Shown here piece after piece: positions 46,888 to 54,645 of a stretch of 64,000 nt of DNA. The DNA is from Deltaproteobacteria bacterium YD0425bin51 (GTDB taxonomy: Bacteria; Desulfobacterota; Desulfobacteria; Desulfobacterales; YD0425bin51). The DNA lies in NCBI GenBank assembly GCA_002753225.1, contig PDZS01000018.1:1-64000 (forward strand). Direction: 5' to 3'. Every line of letters starts with the position of its first letter. Position 1 is the first letter of the stretch. The notes below the pieces were generated by a model. It did not search any database. It saw nothing but the letters and a program-made list of their open reading frames with translations, and was not told the DNA's origin. The position numbers and the translations under genes were made by a program.

Positions 46888-49181
46888 AGTTATTTTGGAT
46901 TATATTTATAAATATTATTTTTTTTGATTCTACCAGCATATTTGCTGCATTAAAATCTCATTTTTTAATAGAACCATATCTTATAGAAGTCACATCTTCT
47001 AGTGCAAAAATTGCATTTCATCTTAAAGAATCTCTGCCTGCAAAGGTTAAAATTTTAACTCCCAGCGGTTCTAAAGAATTAGCATCTCCTTCAAATTTTT
47101 CACATTTTATTTATGTGAAAGACCTATCTTCAGGAATGACTTATCCCTATGAAGTAAGTATAGGTAAAGGTGAAAAAACTGAATTCATAAGAGATAATAG
47201 TTATCAGATTAAAACCGCTCCATTAATAGGGAAATCGTTTGTATTTGCAGTTTATGGAGATCCAAGACCAGGTGACAATGGTACTGATAGGTACCATAAG
47301 AGCATAATAGACCAGATGCTTTATCATGATCCTGCATTTGCCTTAATACTCGGAGATATGGTCGATCATGGCGAACAAGAAGAGCTTTGGGAAAAATTCT
47401 TTCAAATAGAGTCAAAACTCCTTAGAAGAACTGCGGTTTTTCCAGTTTTTGGAGATAATGACTATGCTGAAGGGAAAGGTCTTTTTGATAAATTCTTTCC
47501 AATGTTTAAAAAAGGATTTTATAAATTTGAATGGGGAGGCATACAATTTTTTGCTTTGAATGCATGGGATACCCGAGGCAGCCAAAATAATTCTGACTTT
47601 GATTCTGAAAGTGAACAGATTAAATGGATTAAATCAGAACTACAAAGGGATGAAGTCAAAAAAGCTCCTTTTAGAATTGTTTTCATACATGACCCTATCT
47701 TTATATCTAGAGGAAAGTCTTCAGAAATTTTAACAAAAGTCTGGGCTCCAATTTTTCAAGAGCACAAAATAGATGTTGTTTTTGCTAGCTGGCATTTGTA
47801 CGAACGTTCTCATAATCAAGGCGTAACTTATATATTAAGCGGAGGAGCAGGAGCAGAACTCATATGGATGCCTTCTGACCCTAATTATAAATCACAGGCT
47901 GAAGCGAGGGCATATCATTTTTGCAGAGTTGACGTTCAATCTGATGCAATGAAAATAAGAAGTATTGCAATAGACGGAACTGTTTTAGATGAAATAATTC
48001 TTACACCAAAAACTAATAGTCAGTCTGATATTTCAAGCAAAAATGCAAATATAGCGAAACGGATTCAAAAAGAGATAATTATAAATAAAGGTAATAATCA
48101 TCCTATTATTCCATTGTACCTTTTTTCCTCTGACTGCAATTATTGTAGGCGTTTGTTAAACATAGAACTCCCAGAACTTGCAAAAAAAAACAAAATTACT
48201 CTAAGGGTAATCTATTTTGATTTAAGCATCAAGGAAAGCTATAATCTTTTTTTAAATGCAGGTGAAGAATTTGGAAGGCAAGGTTCGAACTTACCTGCTA
48301 TTTTTATTGGGAAATCAGCATATGGCGGTCAAATTGAAATAGGAAAAGGTCTTATAGAAGAGATTCAAAGCTTTCTTACAAACCCCCAAATTTACCAAAG
48401 CAAAACTATAAATCCATTTAAGCAATCTTTTGACACAAAATTAATTCAAGAGAACACATTCAATTCTCTTACATTAGGTATTGTAACTTCTGCCGGCTTT
48501 TTGGATGGATTAAATCCATGTGCCTTTGCAACTATCATATTTTTAATTTCTTACTTGAATCTTTTTGGAATATCCTCAAGACAGATGGTTTACATTGGCA
48601 GCCTCTTTGTTCTAGGAGTATTTTTAACATACTTTGGAATTGGCTTGCTATTTTATAATTACCTAAAATATCTGTTCAGACATCAATTTCTTATTACCGG
48701 TATATATATTGTTTTACTAGTAATTGTAGGGATACTATGCGCTATTTCATTTATGGATTTTATCCGCTGTATTTCTGGGAAAAAATCAGAAATAACTTTA
48801 CAGCTTCCAAATTTTTTAAAACTTAATATTCAAGAACGTATTAGAAAATTTGCAGGCAAAAAGACTGCAATGACTCTTGCCCCTTTTATATTAGGAGTAT
48901 TTATTTCAGGGTTAGAACTTACATGTACAGGGCAAGTTTATATCCCGATTGTAGCAATGATAGCTGAACCTATTCATCGTTTAACTGCTCTTTACTATTT
49001 AATAATATACAATTTAGCATTTATTATTCCTCTAATTATTGTTTTTCTTCTAGCCTTCTTTGGAATAACATTTAGCACTATGGTAAAAAGTTCTTATTAC
49101 ATTGCAGGCATTAAGGCTGCACATGTAATATTTTACTTTGCTATGACAATTATTATGCTATTTAATTTAGGATGGATTTAA
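46884..49181 (+). CDS. Fusion: purple-acid-phosphatase-like domain, thioredoxin-like domain and CcdA-like membrane domain
   Basis: 765 residues in three parts. After a signal peptide (1-21) comes a fibronectin-like and metallophosphatase part (28-375) with GDPRP (125-129), GDMVDHG (157-163), GDND (190-193), His269-Asp270 and WHLYERSH (303-310). The usual GNH(E/D) Asn is Asp191, and the first His of the GHxH motif is Ser302, so the metal site is altered. A thioredoxin/glutaredoxin-like part (405-500) has Cys418/Cys421 and cis-Pro471. A CcdA/DsbD-like membrane part (525-765, six helices) has the paired cysteines Cys546 in GLNPCAF and Cys681 in LTCTGQVY. The last part carries thiol reducing power across the membrane in known relatives. 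The full three-part fusion is unusual to me. Confidence 0.85.
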   Translation: MKLFWIIFINIIFFDSTSIFAALKSHFLIEPYLIEVTSSSAKIAFHLKESLPAKVKILTPSGSKELASPSNFSHFIYVKDLSSGMTYPYEVSIGKGEKTEFIRDNSYQIKTAPLIGKSFVFAVYGDPRPGDNGTDRYHKSIIDQMLYHDPAFALILGDMVDHGEQEELWEKFFQIESKLLRRTAVFPVFGDNDYAEGKGLFDKFFPMFKKGFYKFEWGGIQFFALNAWDTRGSQNNSDFDSESEQIKWIKSELQRDEVKKAPFRIVFIHDPIFISRGKSSEILTKVWAPIFQEHKIDVVFASWHLYERSHNQGVTYILSGGAGAELIWMPSDPNYKSQAEARAYHFCRVDVQSDAMKIRSIAIDGTVLDEIILTPKTNSQSDISSKNANIAKRIQKEIIINKGNNHPIIPLYLFSSDCNYCRRLLNIELPELAKKNKITLRVIYFDLSIKESYNLFLNAGEEFGRQGSNLPAIFIGKSAYGGQIEIGKGLIEEIQSFLTNPQIYQSKTINPFKQSFDTKLIQENTFNSLTLGIVTSAGFLDGLNPCAFATIIFLISYLNLFGISSRQMVYIGSLFVLGVFLTYFGIGLLFYNYLKYLFRHQFLITGIYIVLLVIVGILCAISFMDFIRCISGKKSEITLQLPNFLKLNIQERIRKFAGKKTAMTLAPFILGVFISGLELTCTGQVYIPIVAMIAEPIHRLTALYYLIIYNLAFIIPLIIVFLLAFFGITFSTMVKSSYYIAGIKAAHVIFYFAMTIIMLFNLGWI

Positions 49182-49366
49182 TGGAACAATCTGGCAAAAT
49201 TCTTAAAATAAAACATGGATATAATCCAAATTCGAGCTCTATCGGCTCAATTATTTTTGCATTACCTGTCGCTCTATTTGGAATAACAATTGGTTTTGGT
49301 ATAATCTCAAGTATTATATTTTCTTATTTTATAAAACTTGAAGATAAAAAAGAAGATAAACCATGA
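49181..49366 (+). CDS. Short membrane peptide 2 with the GYNPNSSS motif
   Basis: With the start at 49181 the product has 61 residues plus the stop codon, beginning MEQSGKILKIKHGYNPNSSS, then a hydrophobic helix (about 24-50) and the charged tail KLEDKKEDKP. I choose 49181 over the in-frame ATG at 49172 because AGGA lies eight bases before it, because TAATG couples it to the fusion gene's stop, and because the product then has the same layout as peptide 1. It has no cysteine. Its TGA overlaps the ATG of the TPR membrane protein. It is a candidate radical SAM substrate, paired with peptide 1. Confidence 0.75.
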   Translation: MEQSGKILKIKHGYNPNSSSIGSIIFALPVALFGITIGFGIISSIIFSYFIKLEDKKEDKP

Positions 49367-50412
49367 AGGCTGCTTTATTCATTTTACTCATCTTTTCAAA
49401 TTTAGCTTTTTCTGATGAAATTGATCCTTTATCTCAAAGAGAAAAATACAGGATAAAACTTCAAAAATTACTTGATGCAAAAGATAAAAATCAGGAGTTA
49501 GGAAACTTTTATGAAAATTTAATTGGAGACTTTGATTCTGCGGCTAAACATTACCAGTCTATTTCAGACAAAAAAAATTCTGAAAGAATTTTATATTTAA
49601 AAAATAAATTCCATGATCAGGATCAAACCTTAAACATAATTAAATCAGACATGGCAAAAGACATATCAAATAGGGATCTTTATGATAGGTACAATCAATT
49701 GGAAGATTTGATCAAAAACTATCCTGATTATTACAGACGATTTGAGGTTTTCTATACCCTTGGGATTGTCTATATGATTATGGACAAATACAAATCTTCC
49801 TATGAATCTTTTCAAAAATCCCTTGAACTTAAACCTGCATGTCATTTATTTTTACCAATAATATCGCATCTTGAAAGCTCACATCAAAAATGGATACGTC
49901 ATATTATCATATCAGTCACATATATTATATTGTTTGTCTTAGCTTTAATAACATTTGTTTTATTGTATTATGCAAAGCCATGGCTTTTTCTAAAACATAA
50001 ACATATTACTTTAGGATTACTTATTATATTTTTATGGGTTATTGTTTTTTATATTGGATTTTATTATTTTGGAAAGAAGATTGAATTTTTAGAAAAGGAG
50101 AACACTAAAAATTCAATTCAAATTTATGCAACGCCATTTACACATGGATCCGGAATTGCTTCTATATTGTTTATATATGGACTTTTTGGAGTTATTTGGA
50201 CATATTTATTTTCTGCAAGTGCTGCAATTATTAACAGTAGCCCTTTAAAAATAATTATCAATTATCTATTTGCTTGGTTAATATTTACAGCTCTACTCAC
50301 ACATTTTTATATGCTCTACTGTGATGGGAAATGTGAATTTGAAACATATTCTAAAAATATCCTATACTATTATAAAGGGAGTCTTTCCTTTAACTTAAAA
50401 AATATTTGGTAA
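49363..50412 (+). CDS. TPR-containing membrane protein
   Basis: 349 residues. After a signal-like segment (1-17) comes a helical periplasmic part with TPR-like repeats (about 50-160, the clearest being FEVFYTLGIVYMIMDKYKSS), then four membrane helices (about 178-202, 212-233, 258-288 and 295-318) and a short tail with a Cys pair (CDGKC). The arrangement of TPRs followed by membrane helices resembles the end of the first gene of the operon. No family recognised; a scaffold for the peptides or the redox proteins is a guess from position. Confidence 0.6.
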   Translation: MKAALFILLIFSNLAFSDEIDPLSQREKYRIKLQKLLDAKDKNQELGNFYENLIGDFDSAAKHYQSISDKKNSERILYLKNKFHDQDQTLNIIKSDMAKDISNRDLYDRYNQLEDLIKNYPDYYRRFEVFYTLGIVYMIMDKYKSSYESFQKSLELKPACHLFLPIISHLESSHQKWIRHIIISVTYIILFVLALITFVLLYYAKPWLFLKHKHITLGLLIIFLWVIVFYIGFYYFGKKIEFLEKENTKNSIQIYATPFTHGSGIASILFIYGLFGVIWTYLFSASAAIINSSPLKIIINYLFAWLIFTALLTHFYMLYCDGKCEFETYSKNILYYYKGSLSFNLKNIW

Positions 50413-50416
50413 AATA

Positions 50417-51580
50417 ATGAGATACCGTTACGAAAATTTTGGTGGAATTATATCCAGTGAATCTCCTGCATTTTTAGCCTATGTTGATCGCGACTATATG
50501 CTTTCTCTGGGTTTTTCTAACTCATCATTATGGAATACATTTGACACTTCAATAAATCTTTTGTCTGCTCCTACTGAAGTTCATTTTGCAATAACTAATA
50601 AATGCTCTGTTTATTGCCCTCATTGCTATATGGGTGCAGGAACTGAGGAAATTGGCGAACTTAGTACAGAACTATTTAAAGATTGTCTAAATATTCTTTC
50701 ATCTATGAAAGTATTTCATATTGCTCTTGGCGGAGGAGACGCTCTTGAAAGACCTGACCTATTTGAGATAGCAGATTATGCTAGAAAAATAGGAATAGTT
50801 CCAAACTTAACAATATCTGGCATTAATATGACGCCAAATATTTCTGAAAAGATGAAATGCTTTGGTCAGATAAATATTTCTATGGATGGAGTTTACGAAT
50901 ATTACTCAGTTTTTAGGGGAAAAAACCTATTTGAAGTTGCTGATTATGCTATAGGGTGTTTAGTTAAAGCAGGTATTTCAACAGGGATAAATTGTGTTGT
51001 CGGGAAAAGTAATTTTAGCCATATTCCTAAATTATTTAAATATGCTGCAAAAAAAAAGTTAAATGAAATTGAATTTTTACGCCTAAAACCATCAGGACGC
51101 TGCAATGATATTTATTATAAGGAGAAAACTACATTTGAACAAAATATTTCTCTTATACCGCTACTATCAAGATTATCCCAAAAATATGGCATTACAGCCA
51201 AAATAGACTGCTCTTTTGTGCCAATGTTATGCTATCATAATCCACCACTTGATATATTGGATAAAATGGCAGCATATGGATGTGAAGCAGGGAATGTCTT
51301 GCTTGGAATAAGAAGTAATGGTTCTGTATGCGGGTGTTCTTTTCTAAATCCGTCTAATGTATCTATTTTTGATTTTGCTTCTGGTTATTCTGCTGAGAAA
51401 TATTTTAAGGATCTTTTATCATGGACCAGTTTTGCTAAAGAACCTTGCAAAAGCTGCACTTATCTTCATTTATGTAAAGGTGGATGTCATGCTGTAGCTC
51501 ATTTTGTTGAAGGGAGCATTTTTTATCCTGATCCTGAATGTCCTAAGAAAACAAGTTTAATGCATGGAAAAAGAACATGA
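50417..51580 (+). CDS. Radical SAM/SPASM domain enzyme
   Basis: 387 residues. The radical SAM cluster motif is Cys63, Cys67, Cys70 (CSVYCPHC), followed by the SAM-binding glycine-rich LGGGDAL near 104-110. The SPASM-type C-terminal part supplies Cys289, 305, 307, 344, 347, 353, 357 and 375, enough for two extra iron-sulfur clusters. SPASM enzymes typically modify peptides or proteins (PqqE, anSME, mycofactocin and sactipeptide maturases). The first 50 residues (YENFGGIISSESPAFLAY) look like the small N-terminal region found on some peptide maturases. It lies four bases after the TPR gene and its end overlaps the kinase start. The two short peptides are its likely substrates by context only. 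Confidence 0.9.
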   Translation: MRYRYENFGGIISSESPAFLAYVDRDYMLSLGFSNSSLWNTFDTSINLLSAPTEVHFAITNKCSVYCPHCYMGAGTEEIGELSTELFKDCLNILSSMKVFHIALGGGDALERPDLFEIADYARKIGIVPNLTISGINMTPNISEKMKCFGQINISMDGVYEYYSVFRGKNLFEVADYAIGCLVKAGISTGINCVVGKSNFSHIPKLFKYAAKKKLNEIEFLRLKPSGRCNDIYYKEKTTFEQNISLIPLLSRLSQKYGITAKIDCSFVPMLCYHNPPLDILDKMAAYGCEAGNVLLGIRSNGSVCGCSFLNPSNVSIFDFASGYSAEKYFKDLLSWTSFAKEPCKSCTYLHLCKGGCHAVAHFVEGSIFYPDPECPKKTSLMHGKRT

Positions 51581-54500
51581 AAATGAAATTAAGGGACCGT
51601 CTATCATATAAACAGGCTAAAAACACTGTTATAATAGTCTTGCTCTTAGGCATATTCATGAACTTTTTACAAATAGCTTATGACCTAATGAAAGAGCAAA
51701 GAGAAGTTGCGTCAACCATTTCTCAAGTTGCAGGGATCATAATGAAATCCGTAGCTCAGGCAGTATATGATATTGACGAATCACAAGCAAAAAATCTTCT
51801 TAGCGGTCTCTTTGAATATAAGCCTGTTCTTAAAGCTGAAATTATAGATGACTTTGGTAGAGTTCTTTGTAAAAAGGAACGGGTTGAAACTCAAGGCTTG
51901 CTTAGTATAGCTCTAGGCGAGATGTTTTTTGGGAGAGTAAGGACATATACTTTTGATCTTTATCATAAAGATGTTGCAACCCCTGTAGGTAAAATAAAAA
52001 TTTTCGTTGATACTTACCTTATTGCAAAAAATTTTATAAGTCGCGCTGGAATTATTGTAATGAGCGGCTTTATTAGAAATATTATCTTATCAGCTATTTT
52101 GGCTATGATGTTTTATTATTCTCTTACTAAACCTTTACTTAAAATGGTTAAAAGCCTTTCCTCTGTTGATTTTGAAAAGCCTTCTGAATGGACAATAGAA
52201 TATACCAAAGATCATGAAAAAGATGAACTCGGTTTACTTACAAAAACTATAAACGGACTCTTGGTAGGATTTGGTGATAGTTTAGAAAGCAGGAGGATTT
52301 CAGAGGAAAAATTTAGAAATATTTTTGATAACGCTACAGAAGGTATTTTTCAATCTACAACTAATGGTAAATTCCTGACTGTAAATCAAGCAATGGCAAA
52401 TATTTACGGCTATAATTCCCAAGAAGAATTTTTAGAGGGGATTAAAGATATAACTAAACAGATTTATGTTGATGCATGCAAACGAAACGAATTTCAAGAT
52501 TTAATTAAAGAACATGGAATTGTTAAAAATTTTGAATTTAAAAGCTGTAAAAAGGATGGAACCATAATAGATGTGTCTATTAATGCTCATGTTGTATTGG
52601 ATGAGCATGATAACATATTATATTATGAAGGAAATCTGGAAGATATAACGCAGAAAAAAAAGGCTGAAGAATTTAGAATCGCTAAAGAAGCTGCTGAAAC
52701 TGCAACAAAGGCAAAAAGCGAATTTTTAGCTAACATGAGCCATGAAATAAGAACTCCCATGAACGGAGTTATTGCAGCGGCTGAAATAGCACTCTCTGAA
52801 AAATTGCCGGATAAAATAGAAAGATATCTCACAATAATACATAACTCAGCTTATTCTTTACTTGGCATAATAAACGATATTTTAGATTTCTCAAAAATAG
52901 AAGCAGGTCAAATAGAATTAGAACAACGTCCCTTTAGATTAGATGAATTATTGAATAAAGTAATGGATATGTTTACAACTAAATCTTTAGAAAAAAATAT
53001 CGAACTTCTAGTTGACTACAACCCTCAAACACCTAAAGCTTTAATTGGCGACTCTTTAAGAATCCAACAGATTATAACTAATTTAGTAGGCAATGCTGTT
53101 AAATTTACTGAAAAAAATGGTATAATTAATATAAAAGTATCTGACATTGAAAGATCTAAACAATATATCAAACTGCAATTTTGTGTAAAAGATACTGGAA
53201 TTGGAATGAAACCTGATTCTTTAGCGCAACTTTTTAAACCTTTTAGCCAGTTAGATGCTTCAACTACTCGCAAATATGGAGGTACGGGGTTAGGTTTGTG
53301 TATAACAAAACAACTAATTGAGATGATGAATGGGAATATCTGGGTTGAAAGCCAATATGGAAAAGGAAGCTCTTTCTTTTTTACCTTAAAATTAGGAAGG
53401 CAGGATAGCTCTAAAGAAGATCCACTATTATTACCTCCTGATATAAAGGCATTAAATGTTTTAATAATAGATGATTGTGAAGATAGCAGGCTAATCATTA
53501 AAAAACTTGTTGAATCTTTTGGATTTAGAACAGACATAGCTGAATCTGGAAATGAAGGGATAGATAAGCTGAGAGTAAGTAAAAATTTTTTCAACTTGAT
53601 TATATTAGATTGGCTAATGCCAGGAATAAATGGCATTGAAGTCTCTAAAATAATTAGGAATAAATTTAATATTGACCTCCCGATAATAATGATGACAGCA
53701 TTTGGAGGTGAAGCAGAAAAGACAAATGCTAAAGAAGTAGGGATAAACATGTTCCTCTCCAAGCCTATTAATCAATCTACTCTTTTTAATGCTATTATGG
53801 ATGTTTTTGGAAAAGAAGCAGGAAAAATAGAAACAGCAAAGAAAAAAACATTTGCAGCAACATCTGTTTACAGAGAACGTCTTAAAGGGATAAAAGTTCT
53901 TCTTACTGAAGATAACCCAACCAATCAAGAGGTTGCATCAGCAGTATTAAAAAACGCAGGGATTGTTGTCAAAATTGCAAATAATGGAAAAGAAGCAATA
54001 GAAGCAGTAAGCAAGGAGTATTTTGATGCTGTATTTATGGATATACAAATGCCAGAACTGGATGGATATGAAGCAACCCAGTTTATTCGAAATAACTTAA
54101 AGTTTTCATCCCTTCCAATTATTGCAATGACAGCTCACGCTATGAAAGGCGATGAAGAGAAGTGTATCAATGCTGGTATGGATGGATATATAACCAAGCC
54201 AATAAATCAACATGAATTATTTCAAAAATTATGTGAAAAATTAAAACTAAACGAAAAAACATCAGACATATCTAACATTAAAGCGCCTGATGCTTATCAA
54301 GACTTACCTGATTCTATTCCTGGTATTAATATTTTAGAAGCTTTAAATTTACTAGGTATAGAAAAAGAGCTCTTTAAAGAAATACTTATAACATTTGCCC
54401 GCCATAACATTGATACAATAAACAAAATAAAAATAGCATTTAAAAAAGAAGAGAGTAGAGTCTTGAAAAGCTTATTTCATAGCCTCAAAGGGAGCAGCGC

Positions 54501-54645
54501 AAATATAGGTGCATATGAGCTCCAGAAAACAGCTGAAGAGTTAGAAATTGCATGTAAAGAAGATGTAATTACATATTCTGATATAAATAAACTTGAAACA
54601 AAGCTTAATGAGGTTCTGCAATCAATAAAAAGAATATCCGTTTAA
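51577..54645 (+). CDS. Hybrid sensor histidine kinase with PAS, two receivers and Hpt
   Basis: 1022 residues. Membrane helices lie at about 20-38 and 165-187 around a small outer domain. A HAMP-like linker follows, then PAS (about 245-365) and HisKA with His389 in SHEIRTPMNG. HATPase (about 490-610) has the boxes NLVGNAVKFT, DTGIGM and GGTGLGL. Receiver 1 has Asp678 (ILDWLMPG), receiver 2 has Asp822 (FMDIQMPELDG), and the Hpt domain has His968 (HSLKGSSANIG). All phosphotransfer residues are present, so a full internal relay is possible. The start overlaps the radical SAM stop (ATGA), tying this sensor to the peptide operon. It has no DNA-binding domain. It ends in a four-base convergent overlap with the HD-GYP gene. 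Confidence 0.95.
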   Translation: MKMKLRDRLSYKQAKNTVIIVLLLGIFMNFLQIAYDLMKEQREVASTISQVAGIIMKSVAQAVYDIDESQAKNLLSGLFEYKPVLKAEIIDDFGRVLCKKERVETQGLLSIALGEMFFGRVRTYTFDLYHKDVATPVGKIKIFVDTYLIAKNFISRAGIIVMSGFIRNIILSAILAMMFYYSLTKPLLKMVKSLSSVDFEKPSEWTIEYTKDHEKDELGLLTKTINGLLVGFGDSLESRRISEEKFRNIFDNATEGIFQSTTNGKFLTVNQAMANIYGYNSQEEFLEGIKDITKQIYVDACKRNEFQDLIKEHGIVKNFEFKSCKKDGTIIDVSINAHVVLDEHDNILYYEGNLEDITQKKKAEEFRIAKEAAETATKAKSEFLANMSHEIRTPMNGVIAAAEIALSEKLPDKIERYLTIIHNSAYSLLGIINDILDFSKIEAGQIELEQRPFRLDELLNKVMDMFTTKSLEKNIELLVDYNPQTPKALIGDSLRIQQIITNLVGNAVKFTEKNGIINIKVSDIERSKQYIKLQFCVKDTGIGMKPDSLAQLFKPFSQLDASTTRKYGGTGLGLCITKQLIEMMNGNIWVESQYGKGSSFFFTLKLGRQDSSKEDPLLLPPDIKALNVLIIDDCEDSRLIIKKLVESFGFRTDIAESGNEGIDKLRVSKNFFNLIILDWLMPGINGIEVSKIIRNKFNIDLPIIMMTAFGGEAEKTNAKEVGINMFLSKPINQSTLFNAIMDVFGKEAGKIETAKKKTFAATSVYRERLKGIKVLLTEDNPTNQEVASAVLKNAGIVVKIANNGKEAIEAVSKEYFDAVFMDIQMPELDGYEATQFIRNNLKFSSLPIIAMTAHAMKGDEEKCINAGMDGYITKPINQHELFQKLCEKLKLNEKTSDISNIKAPDAYQDLPDSIPGINILEALNLLGIEKELFKEILITFARHNIDTINKIKIAFKKEESRVLKSLFHSLKGSSANIGAYELQKTAEELEIACKEDVITYSDINKLETKLNEVLQSIKRISV

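Noticed and set aside
49172..49180. Alternative start of peptide 2 at ATG 49172
   Set aside because: It would use the bases of the ribosome-binding site of the ATG at 49181, which is better placed and gives the same layout as peptide 1.
53025..53762. 245-residue minus-strand frame inside the hybrid kinase gene
   Set aside because: Lies fully opposite a well-supported kinase; Ser/Pro/Ile-rich composition is typical of an antisense shadow.
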